Shown: positions 1 to 4,728, counted from the first letter of the stretch. The stretch: DNA of 5,368 bases from Acutalibacter sp. (GCA_022801475.1 JAAWSH010000131.1:1-5368); one strand, 5' to 3'. Translations and numbers: made by a program. Notes: generated by a model not told the origin, from the sequence alone.

Positions 1-73
1 CCGCCGCGCGGTCCGCCAGCTGCCGCAAAGCCCCCGCCCAGGCCCCGGGCCAGGGCCCCTTTCCAGGCCCTTG
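1..73. other. GC-rich stretch downstream of the helicase-loader gene; no gene assigned
   Basis: Very GC-rich sequence beyond the stop of the dnaC-like gene. On the minus strand a GTG overlaps the dnaC stop as GTGA and is preceded by GGGAGG, so a downstream phage gene could start there. The spacing is only about 3 nt and the short open frame looks low-complexity (Gly/Ala/Arg). All three minus frames are open to the window edge, so I cannot choose one and call nothing here. Confidence 0.3.
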
Positions 74-895
74 TCACCAGCCAGCCTCCCGCAGGGCCCG
101 CCGGGTGGCCCGGCCGCCCTTTTGCCGGAAATTCTCCCCCTCGCAAATCACCGGGCCGCAGACCTCCAGCAGCCGGTCAAACACCCGCTCTTCGTTGATG
201 TTTTTCGGGTTGTTCAGGTCCCCCATGCCCAGGTTGGTGGTGACAATCAGGGGCTTTTTGGCCCGGTACCGCTGGTCCACCACGTTGAACATGGTCTCTT
301 TGCCCAGGGGCGAGTCCCGCTGGGCCCCCAGGTCGTCCAGCACCAGCAGCTCATACCGGGAGAGCCTGCTGACAAACCGCCCCCGCTCCTCCCACTCCAT
401 GCCCAGAATTTGGCCAAAGCTGGTCATCAGGCAGGGGACCCCCTGGTCTAAAAGGGCGTTGCAGATGCAGGCCGCCGCGTAGGACTTGCCCACCCCCACG
501 CCGCCCATTAGCAGCAGGCCCACGTTGTGCTCCCGCACAGCCTGCCAGTTGGCCGCGTAGTTTTTCGCTTTGGCAATCAGCCCGGTGGGCTGGGCTGCCT
601 CAAAGCGAGCCTCCCGCAGCATACCGCTGGCCACAGCCCCCCGTCGGGCCCGGTTTTCCCGCAGCCGGCGCTGGGCCTCTTGGGCCTGGCGCTTTTCCTC
701 TTCCCGGCGGCGCACCCCGCAGCCGCACAGGCAGCCCACCACCCGCTCCCTGCCCACAAAGGTGACCCGGCACTGCTTGGCCGTGCCGCAGGTTCCGCAG
801 ACCAGCAGCCCGTCTGGGCCCAGGTAGTCCCCTGGCTCCCCGTGGGCATAGGCCTTTTCCGCCGCCTGCTCTAAAATTCGCTCAAATCCGTTCAC
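74..895 (-). CDS. dnaC: DnaC/IstB-like AAA+ ATPase, phage helicase loader
   Basis: Seen: a 273-residue protein. An N-terminal zinc-binding-like region has C33-x2-C36 and C55/C57/C59. A charged helix rich in Arg/Glu/Gln follows at about 62-85. The AAA+ core has Walker A GGVGVGKS at 131-138, Walker B LLVLDD at 183-188, sensor-1 region TTN at 219-221, and an ERVFDRL arginine-finger motif at about 236-242. Family knowledge: this order is that of DnaC/DnaI/IstB ATPases, which load the replicative helicase at an origin. Start: GTG at 893-895, because it sits about 7 nt after AGGGAGG and overlaps the stop of the upstream initiator gene as GTGA. The longer open frame upstream lies inside that gene. 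Location right after a replisome organizer supports a phage helicase loader rather than a transposase helper. Codon use is strongly GC-rich. Confidence 0.9.
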   Translation of the reverse strand: MNGFERILEQAAEKAYAHGEPGDYLGPDGLLVCGTCGTAKQCRVTFVGRERVVGCLCGCGVRRREEEKRQAQEAQRRLRENRARRGAVASGMLREARFEAAQPTGLIAKAKNYAANWQAVREHNVGLLLMGGVGVGKSYAAACICNALLDQGVPCLMTSFGQILGMEWEERGRFVSRLSRYELLVLDDLGAQRDSPLGKETMFNVVDQRYRAKKPLIVTTNLGMGDLNNPKNINEERVFDRLLEVCGPVICEGENFRQKGGRATRRALREAGW

Positions 896-2025
896 ACATA
901 GTCCTCCCTGTTTCCGTAGTCCGGGAAATCCCCCCGGCCCTGGTTTTGGCGCTTGCCCTCCTCCTGCCGCATTTTCGCCAGCAGCTGCACGTATTTCTCC
1001 CGAAACTTCCCCCCGCTTAGGATGTTGGCGGACCAGAAGGGGTCCTTTTGGGAAAACTGCAGCACCTGTTCCAGTTCCTCCCAGCTGTGGCCGTCCAGCC
1101 GGTGGCACTTGTCAAAAGCCTCCGCCCAGGCTTGCAGCCGCCGCTCTTCCACAGGCCGCTGGCCCAGCCGGGCCCCCAGCTCTTCGTCCAGGTACAGGGC
1201 GGCTTGGTACGCCTTGTCCTCTTGGGTGAATTTGGGCTCCGCCTTTGCGCGTCCGGCGCTGGCCCCGGCCACGTCGGACATAGGTTTTTTGGATTTGGAT
1301 TCGGATTCAGGCGGCGATTCGCCGCGCTTTGCGGCGGCTTGCCGCGAGTCGTCCGTATTCCTTAAATCCGCATTCATCAAGGTTAAGGACTCATTTACTA
1401 AATCATTGAAAGTAAATTTCTTTCGCCGCTTTAAATTGCAGGAAGGACAAGTTACACGAAGGTTCTCCATCGTGGCCCTTCCCCCTTGCAAAACGGGGAC
1501 AATATGATCAAAATGACACAGTCCATGTCCAAGCTTTAAAAATCGTTTAGCATCCTGGCATGAAGTGATGTATTTTCCACAGATAGCACATTTCATGTTA
1601 TCTCGCTCCAAAATAGCAACCTTCATATCCAAAGGTATGAAACGTCTTAAATACCAGTCATTGATATCGGTGTCACCTGGATCGGGACATTTCATTTTTG
1701 TATCCCTTATCCGTTGATGATTGCCCCAGTTTGGAAAAGCGCCGTAGACTCCGCTCTTTCCACCTTGATAAAATATGTGCGCCGTATAAAAAGCAATTTT
1801 AGAGTTCCCTGCCAAATCAATCAGCGCTTCGATGATATCCTGCTCGGTAACATATTCGTACTCTCTAGGATATAGCCTAGCCCTCATAATGAGCGTGTCG
1901 GCGTTAAATCTTCCATAATCGTCAGCATATGTAATCAGCCTTTTATATAGTTCTTGTGCAAATAAAGAACAATCAGACAGCCCCTGGCTCTCACATATGC
2001 TCTCTTTAATGATCCTGTTCGGCAT
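892..2025 (-). CDS. Phage replication initiator (replisome organizer) with embedded HNH nuclease domain
   Basis: Seen: 377 residues. Residues 1-112 (opening MPNRIIKESICES, with YADDYGRFNAD at 33-43 and FPNWGNHQRIR at 97-107) match the winged-helix N-terminus of Firmicute phage replisome organizers. Residues 130-203 form an HNH/zinc domain: C146-x2-C149, H171-x-D173-H174, N188, C193-x2-C196. A Ser/Glu/Lys-rich linker spans about 222-265. The C-terminus (266-352, with FDKCHRLDGHSWEELEQVL and DPFWSANILSGGKFREKY) is the DnaD-like tail of the same family. Role by family: binds the phage origin and recruits helicase with the DnaC-like partner encoded next. Start: ATG at 2023-2025, because MPNRI is the conserved opening; an ATG eight codons upstream is the alternative. 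The gene overlaps the Lar-like gene by 20 bp and dnaC by 4 bp. Odd points: the HNH domain is extra relative to the usual family layout, and the coding sequence changes from AT-rich to GC-rich near residues 220-250. Confidence 0.85.
   Translation of the reverse strand: MPNRIIKESICESQGLSDCSLFAQELYKRLITYADDYGRFNADTLIMRARLYPREYEYVTEQDIIEALIDLAGNSKIAFYTAHIFYQGGKSGVYGAFPNWGNHQRIRDTKMKCPDPGDTDINDWYLRRFIPLDMKVAILERDNMKCAICGKYITSCQDAKRFLKLGHGLCHFDHIVPVLQGGRATMENLRVTCPSCNLKRRKKFTFNDLVNESLTLMNADLRNTDDSRQAAAKRGESPPESESKSKKPMSDVAGASAGRAKAEPKFTQEDKAYQAALYLDEELGARLGQRPVEERRLQAWAEAFDKCHRLDGHSWEELEQVLQFSQKDPFWSANILSGGKFREKYVQLLAKMRQEEGKRQNQGRGDFPDYGNREDYV
1291..1346. repeat. Tandem hexamers and overlapping GC-rich inverted repeats inside the initiator gene; possible origin
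   Basis: Three tandem hexamers (GGATTT, GGATTC, GGATTC at 1291-1308) are followed by GCGGCGA/TCGCCGC (1311-1317 and 1319-1325, 1-nt centre), CGCCGC/GCGGCG (1320-1325 and 1331-1336, 5-nt loop) and GCGGC/GCCGC (1334-1338 and 1341-1345). They encode the hydrophilic linker of the initiator. A markedly AT-rich stretch lies at about 1350-1440. Lambdoid O genes carry their origin iterons in the same interdomain position, so an origin is possible. That role is inference; the repeats themselves are direct observation. They may simply reflect low-complexity Ser/Glu coding. Confidence 0.4.
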
Positions 2026-2233
2026 CGCAACACCGCCTGTTCCAGGCATCAGCCGCCTTACGGGAGGCTGTCAATTCTCCCCAGTCCTCTGGTAAAGATT
2101 CACCCAACGGAAAGGTTTTGCTTGTCGCGCCGCATATTTCGCATTTGCAGTATACAAAATATCCGAACTTACCATAGCTAGACCACAAGGCGGCCTCGCC
2201 CTTACAAAATGGGCATGGCTTCAACGCGTTCAT
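2006..2233 (-). CDS. Lar-like zinc-ribbon protein (restriction alleviation family)
   Basis: Seen: 75 residues with LKPCPFCKGEA at 4-14 (C7-x2-C10), a second pair C31-x2-C34 followed by G35, and AADAWNRR at 60-67. This CPFC...CxxCG...AWNRR layout is the hallmark of the small Lar/restriction-alleviation family common in phages and prophages. Rac-prophage Lar modulates type I restriction; most family members, including this one, have no tested function, so that role here is only a family label. Start: ATG at 2231-2233 with an excellent ribosome binding site (AAAGGAGGGAG, about 4-5 nt upstream). The 3' end overlaps the initiator start by 20 bp, implying one transcript and probable translational coupling. 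Confidence 0.8.
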   Translation of the reverse strand: MNALKPCPFCKGEAALWSSYGKFGYFVYCKCEICGATSKTFPLGESLPEDWGELTASRKAADAWNRRCCDAEQDH

Positions 2234-2409
2234 ACGGCTCCCTCCTTTCTGGAAAAAACTCCCCTCATATATCCCTTAAAAAAGGGGAAAAGTTGTTCTC
2301 TAAACAGCAACTTTTGGAAATGTTTACAGTTTGTTTACATTTGAGGGCGTTGCTCGCATTGCTTTTTTGGGATATTTTGTTTTTTGAATCCAGGTTGGGT
2401 CCTCTCAAA
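2234..2409 (-). promoter_or_regulatory. Structured AT-rich gap upstream of the replication operon
   Basis: No ORF is supported here. The stretch holds two direct copies of TGTTTACA (2321-2328 and 2332-2339 on the plus strand, 11 bp apart, about one helical turn), an inverted repeat AAAAGTTG/CAACTTTT (2288-2295 and 2308-2315, 12-nt loop), and a GGTCCT/AGGACC inverted repeat (2398-2403 and 2412-2417) spanning the stop of the upstream gene. Just before the Lar-like gene the minus strand reads CCCTT-TTTT-AAGGG. I could not find a convincing -35/-10 pair, so promoter position is open. It is the natural place for operator sites controlling the replication genes. Confidence 0.4.
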
Positions 2410-2634
2410 TTAGGACCTATCTTCCAACATTTCTTGCAATATAGAGACCTGCTGGGACCTTGCGGCCTCCCTTGCGGCCCTTGTAGCCTTCCTTGCGGCC
2501 TCAAGTTCACGGTCCCCAATCTCCCCGCGCAGCCACTTCCGCTTTGCCTCAATGGCCGCTACGCTACGGGGGTCGGGCTCTTCTACCAGCTTCAAGGCCT
2601 CCTCCGCGCACCGGCAGGCAAACTCATGCAGCAA
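2410..2634 (-). CDS. Small Ala/Arg-repeat protein, unknown function
   Basis: Seen: 74 residues. FACRCAEEALKLVEEPDPRSVAA (broken across about 5-27) leads into a Lys/Arg-rich helix, then a region of Ala-Ala-Arg tetrads at about 47-60 (EAAR, KATR, AAR, EAAR), ending in a short acidic tail. I recognise the style, PDPRS followed by an ELxAAR segment and alternating Ala/Arg, from small phage and prophage hypothetical proteins, some labelled immunity-like; I do not know a function. The DNA shows CTTGCGGCC repeated three times in 2458-2502. Start: TTG at 2632-2634, the only usable start, because an in-frame TAA sits immediately before it; AGAAGAG lies 4 nt upstream. It overlaps the end of the open frame 2624-2788 by 11 bp. 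It may be a shortened version of a longer family member. Confidence 0.5.
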   Translation of the reverse strand: MLHEFACRCAEEALKLVEEPDPRSVAAIEAKRKWLRGEIGDRELEAARKATRAAREAARSQQVSILQEMLEDRS

Positions 2635-2788
2635 TTAACTCTTCTACAGCCCACAGTTTGTCCTTTGCGCTTACTTCCTCATCCGGCATTTCATGGTTTT
2701 TATGTAACCCTGCCTTGTGTTTCCCAGAGGAACGTGCTATACTAAAAATATATCCCTCTGGGGTGTTTGTGGCCTCTATTTCTAGCAG
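2624..2788 (-). pseudogene. Open reading segment continuing the RHH gene in the -1 frame; probable broken C-terminus
   Basis: Reading on from the RHH gene in the -1 frame gives 54 codons without a stop: LLEIEATNTPEGYIFSIARS, then a basic stretch, then MPDEEVSAKDKLWAVEELIAA (split; last part 34-54), ending with TGA at 2624-2626. The segment has a plausible protein character (acidic amphipathic end) but no start codon with a ribosome binding site, so it is best read as the C-terminal part of the preceding gene after an indel near 2790. Alternatives are a separate unrecognised gene with a non-canonical start, or chance. Its last bases overlap the TTG start of the next gene. Confidence 0.35.
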
Positions 2789-2901
2789 AATAATATTAGG
2801 AAAGCGTTTTGAGCAATCCCCATTCGGGCCCCTTCCTTCTGTATATATTCGTGAATTCCCATTGGAATCCGTATCTGTGTGGATACCGTTTCGCTCTTCA
2901 T
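2782..2901 (-). CDS. Arc-like ribbon-helix-helix DNA-binding protein, 39 aa, possibly truncated by a frameshift
   Basis: Seen: 39 residues. An alternating strand TVSTQIRIP (5-13) is followed by helix GIHEYIQKEGARMG (15-28) and IAQNAFLILF (29-38). The GI(S/A)QNAFLI motif after an 'IRIP' strand is typical of small Arc/MetJ-type repressors of Firmicute phages. Role by family: dimeric DNA binding, likely regulating its own operon or the neighbouring early genes. Start: ATG at 2899-2901, about 10 nt after AAAGG. It lies divergent to the DUF1902 gene with only 31 bp between starts. Odd: the stop TAG at 2782-2784 cuts the second helix short compared with the usual 45-55 aa, and the -1 frame continues open for 54 codons, suggesting an indel. 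The gene is too short for usual ORF cut-offs. Confidence 0.5.
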   Translation of the reverse strand: MKSETVSTQIRIPMGIHEYIQKEGARMGIAQNAFLILFC

Positions 2902-2932
2902 ACCCAAACGCCTTTCAGAAAGAGGTGCTTTT

Positions 2933-3148
2933 ATGAACTACAACGTTCATCTGACCTGGGACGATGAATCCGCTGTCTGGATTGCTACTAGTGACGACAT
3001 CCCTGGCTTAGTGCTGGAATCCGGCTCTTTTGACGCTCTTTTGGAGCGCGTCCGCTTTGCCGCGCCGGAATTGTTGGACTTAAATCGTACAGCAGCCCCA
3101 GCCACACTTACCTTTTTGTCCACACGGCGGGAAAGGATTGTGGTGTAA
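2933..3148 (+). CDS. DUF1902 / HicB-like antitoxin
   Basis: Seen: 71 residues beginning MNYNVHLTWDDESAVWIA, then SDDIPGLVLESGSFDALLER (20-39) and a helix VRFAAPELLDLN. This is the DUF1902 fold: a partial RNase-H-like HicB domain found directly upstream of HicA-type mRNA interferase genes in Clostridia. Role by family: antitoxin that binds HicA. Unlike larger HicB proteins, no separate C-terminal DNA-binding domain is visible. Start: ATG at 2933-2935 with AAAGAGGTG 5-6 nt upstream; the frame is open 18 codons further but those have no better start signal. The stop TAA overlaps the ATG of the hicA remnant (TAATG), the usual arrangement in this pair. The toxin is broken, so this is now an orphan antitoxin. 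Confidence 0.82.
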   Translation: MNYNVHLTWDDESAVWIATSDDIPGLVLESGSFDALLERVRFAAPELLDLNRTAAPATLTFLSTRRERIVV

Positions 3149-3335
3149 TGGCTGAATACGAAAAGCGTGTCCGCGAAGTTCAACCAAAACGGCCGCTCCT
3201 CTGTGCGCCGTGGAAAAGGAGATCATGACACAGCCCCTGTCGAATCGTCATGTAACAGTGGATACAAAAATCAAATCCCGTCACACGGCTAATGCTATCC
3301 TAAAGCAAAGTGGCATTAGCTATAGGTTCCGGTAG
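3148..3335 (+). pseudogene. hicA: Frameshifted hicA toxin remnant
   Basis: The ATG overlaps the antitoxin stop. Frame 1 reads MAEYEKRVREV (3148-3180). The next frame continues FNQNGRSSVRRGKGDHDT (3179-3232), and the third frame finishes SNRHVTVDTKIKSRHTANAI then LKQSGISYRFR and TAG at 3333-3335. Stitched together this is a HicA mRNA interferase, with the conserved GKGDHD and KSRHTANAILKQ motifs. Two indels are needed: about 2 nt lost near 3181, and about 8 nt lost near 3231, where the family normally has a Trp-Tyr-Ser-Pro-like stretch after GDHD. The length (188 nt) is not a multiple of three. In frame 1 translation stops at a TGA near 3226, giving a 26-residue peptide without the active site. 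The toxin is therefore almost surely dead. Confidence 0.85.
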
Positions 3336-3356
3336 ACGCTTCCCGCCACTAACCCC

Positions 3357-3614
3357 TTGCCCTTTTTGCTCGTGCCGCGGTTTGCTTTTTCAGAAGATAA
3401 CAAGCCCGCTTTCACTATGATTTATGCTTCTGATGGATGGATAAGCTATTTCAAAGAAACACACCCTGTTAAAATTTATAAATACACCAACGCGGATAAT
3501 GATAAAAAAGCGGGTAAGGACTATGAATTTATGAGAGATTACCCTAAAATAGGAGAGTTTGTTCTTGAGTGCTCGGAGCCTTCTGTCCAAGCGGCTTTCA
3601 ATTCATTAAAATAA
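3357..3614 (+). pseudogene. Unrecognised 65-85 aa protein, probably the C-terminal fragment of a decayed gene
   Basis: Seen: an AT-richer open frame giving FSEDNKPAFTMIYASDGWIS, then YFKETHPVKIYKYTNADNDK, and ending EPSVQAAFNSLK. It is hydrophilic with many aromatics, with no membrane segment or motif I recognise. The frame is open right after the hicA stop (3336). Possible starts are TTG 3357 and ATG 3417, and neither has a good ribosome binding site. Lack of a start signal and position next to a decayed hicA suggest a 5'-truncated gene or deletion scar, but a real small gene starting at ATG 3417 (65 aa) cannot be excluded. No function is offered. Confidence 0.4.
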
Positions 3615-3619
3615 TTTTT

Positions 3620-3643
3620 AACCGTGTCAACTTTGACACGGTT
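3620..3643. promoter_or_regulatory. Perfect palindrome with 11-bp arms in the 5' region of the coiled-coil gene
   Basis: AACCGTGTCAA (3620-3630), centre CT, then TTGACACGGTT (3633-3643). The arms match perfectly. It lies 19 bp before the ATG of the coiled-coil gene and just after the stop of the preceding fragment. It has no T-run on the downstream side in either direction, so it is not a normal intrinsic terminator. An operator for a dimeric repressor or an mRNA 5' hairpin (9-bp stem, 6-nt loop) fits better. The site contains TTGACA, but no -10 box lies at the right distance before the ATG. Confidence 0.5.
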
Positions 3644-3662
3644 CCAAGAAAGGAACATAACG

Positions 3663-4097
3663 ATGAACAATGAAGAAAAGATTTTGAGCATGCTAGAGAA
3701 GATGGACGCACGGTTTAACCAGATGGACACACGGCTTAGTAAGCTGGAGCAGGGGCAAACGAAAATGCAAGGGCAGATGGACTCTATGCAAGGGCAGATG
3801 GACTCTATGCAAGGGCGGATGGACTCTATGCAAGGGGACATCTCTACTATGCAAGAGGACATCTCCGCCCTAAAAACGTCTCAAGGCGCTATGCAAGAGA
3901 CCTTGACCCGCGTAGCCATCACCCAAGAAAACGTGGTATTGCCCCGTATTCAGCTTTTGGCTGAAGGACATACCACCATTATGGACCGTATGCCGTCTAA
4001 GTCTCGCATTGAAGCCCTGGAGGAGGACGTCGCCACCTTAAAATCTATCCTACAGATTCACACGGCGGACATTGCCGAACTGAAAGCCGCAAAATAA
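3663..4097 (+). CDS. Coiled-coil protein with five tandem MQGQMDS-type heptads
   Basis: Seen: 144 residues. Residues 1-34 are an amphipathic helix (LEKMDARFNQMDTRLSKLEQ at 11-30). Residues 35-69 are five heptads, MQGQMDS twice, MQGRMDS, MQGDIST and MQEDISA, with Met/Ile at core positions. Then comes VAITQENVVLPRIQLLAEGH at 84-103, and a final coiled coil 114-144. The ITQENVVLPR-QLLAEGH motif recurs in small coiled-coil hypothetical proteins of gut Firmicutes; I know of no function. There is no signal peptide or membrane segment, so it is likely cytoplasmic and probably oligomeric. Start: ATG at 3663-3665 with AGAAAGGA about 8 nt upstream; an in-frame GTG 13 codons earlier lies inside the palindrome and is rejected. 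Its 3' flank carries the same GC-rich sequence that ends each downstream cassette. Confidence 0.75.
   Translation: MNNEEKILSMLEKMDARFNQMDTRLSKLEQGQTKMQGQMDSMQGQMDSMQGRMDSMQGDISTMQEDISALKTSQGAMQETLTRVAITQENVVLPRIQLLAEGHTTIMDRMPSKSRIEALEEDVATLKSILQIHTADIAELKAAK
3765..3869 (+). repeat. Five 21-bp tandem repeats encoding heptads
   Basis: Units begin ATGCAAGGG/ATGCAAGAG at 3765, 3786, 3807, 3828 and 3849. The first two are identical, the third differs at one base, and the last two diverge in their second half. Each encodes one heptad, so copy-number change keeps the frame and lengthens or shortens the coiled coil by one heptad. Near-identity of the first three units points to recent slippage or unequal recombination. 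Confidence 0.85.
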
Positions 4098-4161
4098 AAA
4101 ACCGCCCCCGGTGCTGGGCGTGCGGGATGAAAGCCATTTAGAAAAGATAGGGAAAAAAGCC

Positions 4162-4190
4162 TTGACGTAGTGCATTACCTATGTTATAAT
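4162..4190 (+). promoter_or_regulatory. Sigma-A promoter of cassette 1, extended -10
   Basis: TTGACG (4162-4167), 17-bp spacer, TATAAT (4185-4190), preceded by TG at 4182-4183 (extended -10). The ribosome binding site AAAGGAG and the ATG of ORF A1 follow 33 bp downstream. The spacer starts TAGTGC, as in cassette 2, and forms an imperfect dyad, so a repressor site overlapping the promoter is plausible (inference). Confidence 0.9.
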
Positions 4191-4222
4191 AGAGACAGAC
4201 CAAAGGAAAGGAGAACAGAAAT

Positions 4223-4372
4223 ATGCCAACCGAGAAAGAAATACTCATCATCCAAAAGGCCGCGATGTTCGACCTGATAGACATCCTTGAGTCTGATGAC
4301 GGAAAAGATAGCTACACAACCGAGGAACTTAAAGCCCTTATCAGGGCGTACCTGAAGGGCGCAAAAGACTAA
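4223..4372 (+). CDS. Cassette 1 ORF A: 49 aa acidic helical protein, unknown function
   Basis: Seen: begins MPTEKEILIIQKAAMFDLID, then ILESDDGKDSYTTEELKALI, and ends RAYLKGAKD. Two predicted helices flank an acidic/polar turn; there is no Cys, no signal peptide and no membrane segment. The start is well fixed: ATG 4223-4225 with AAAGGAAAGGAG about 9 nt upstream and a near-consensus promoter before it. It is the first gene of cassette 1 and is followed by a hairpin and ORF B1. A2 at 4729 is a distant paralogue (shared MTEKE-like opening, and SYTTEEL against EYSTEEI). It is too short for common ORF cut-offs. The strong promoter and ribosome binding site are the main evidence that it is expressed. 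Confidence 0.7.
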   Translation: MPTEKEILIIQKAAMFDLIDILESDDGKDSYTTEELKALIRAYLKGAKD

Positions 4373-4408
4373 GAGAACGGGGCGGATAACACCCGCCCCG
4401 GATTCTCT
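4372..4408 (+). other. Intercistronic hairpin, cassette 1
   Basis: CGGGGCGG (4378-4385) pairs with CCGCCCCG (4393-4400) around a 7-nt loop. AGAGAA (4372-4377) pairs with TTCTCT (4403-4408) across a 2-nt bulge. There is no T-run downstream, so it is not an intrinsic terminator. It separates A1 from B1; mRNA stabilisation, differential expression of the two genes, or a protein-binding site are possible roles. Confidence 0.65.
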
Positions 4409-4433
4409 ATGTGTGATAGGAGTTGTTTATAGC

Positions 4434-4604
4434 ATGGCGGAAAAGAAGGAAACCCCGCAGGACCGGTACCACAGGGCGCATACTACCAGTGTTACCATAC
4501 GGTTTATGAATAACACGGAAGGGGATATTTTAAAAAAGCTGTCCAGCGTGCCCAACAAGGCCGGATATATTAAAAGCCTCATCCGGGCCGATATGGCAAA
4601 ATGA
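4434..4604 (+). CDS. Cassette 1 ORF B: 56 aa RHH-like DNA-binding protein
   Basis: Seen: MAEKKETPQDRYHRAHTTS (1-19), strand VTIRFMNN (20-27), helix TEGDILKKLSSV (28-39), then NKAGYIKSLIRADMAK (41-56). Strand-helix-turn-helix with a basic N-terminus fits a minimal ribbon-helix-helix fold. Closely similar small proteins are common beside integrases of Clostridial elements, usually annotated hypothetical. The RHH assignment is inference from the pattern. Start: ATG at 4434-4436; AGGAG lies 11 nt upstream, rather far. An in-frame GTG at 4413 is less likely because B2 begins at the equivalent ATG. The likely job is as a repressor of its own cassette promoter or of nearby genes. Confidence 0.72.
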   Translation: MAEKKETPQDRYHRAHTTSVTIRFMNNTEGDILKKLSSVPNKAGYIKSLIRADMAK

Positions 4605-4668
4605 AAGGCCGCCCCCGATGCTGGGCGTGTGGGATGGGAGTTATTTGGAATAAATTTGGGGAAAAGGC

Positions 4669-4697
4669 TTGACATAGTGCGGCACATATGCTATAAT
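4669..4697 (+). promoter_or_regulatory. Sigma-A promoter of cassette 2, extended -10
   Basis: TTGACA (4669-4674), 17-bp spacer, TATAAT (4692-4697), with TG at 4689-4690: a full consensus with extended -10. The spacer contains GTGC-G-GCAC (4677-4685) within TAGTGCGGCACATA, an almost perfect dyad and a good operator candidate. It is the closest clear promoter upstream of the integrase, so read-through transcripts from here could reach the integrase leader. Confidence 0.93.
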
Positions 4698-4728
4698 ATA
4701 GACATCCTAAAAGGAAGGAGCATCTACC

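Noticed and set aside
71..874. Plus-strand open frames opposite the dnaC-like gene
   Set aside because: They are Pro/Ala/Arg-rich low-complexity translations of the complement of a GC-rich gene with clear AAA+ motifs, and have no ribosome binding site.
953..1507. Plus-strand open frames opposite the replication initiator
   Set aside because: They show Ser/Arg/Pro-biased content and no domain, and the minus strand has a family match across the whole stretch.
2265..2552. Minus-strand 95-codon frame overlapping the Ala/Arg-repeat gene
   Set aside because: Its Gly-Pro-Gln repeats are a frame-shifted reading of the CTTGCGGCC repeats, and it runs into the noncoding gap.
2740..2800. Programmed -1 frameshift in the RHH gene
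   Set aside because: No X-XXY-YYZ slippery heptamer or downstream stem is visible around the frame change; an indel is simpler.
2820..2932. Promoter for the DUF1902 gene
   Set aside because: TTGGAA at 2862 has no acceptable -10 at 16-18 bp; I could not support a promoter although one should exist nearby.
2209..2936. Long plus-strand open frames over the small minus-strand genes
   Set aside because: They cross the Lar start, the structured gap and the Ala/Arg gene, carry no recognisable motif, and lack ribosome binding sites.
3620..3643. Intrinsic terminator after the 3357-3614 fragment
   Set aside because: The palindrome is not followed by a T-run on either strand.
3539..3862. Minus-strand frame with Cys-Pro-Cys-Ile repeats
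   Set aside because: It is an antisense shadow of the 21-bp heptad repeats; the plus strand has a good ribosome binding site and a conserved family motif.
3765..3869. CRISPR-like array
   Set aside because: The units are contiguous 21-bp in-frame coding repeats with no spacers.
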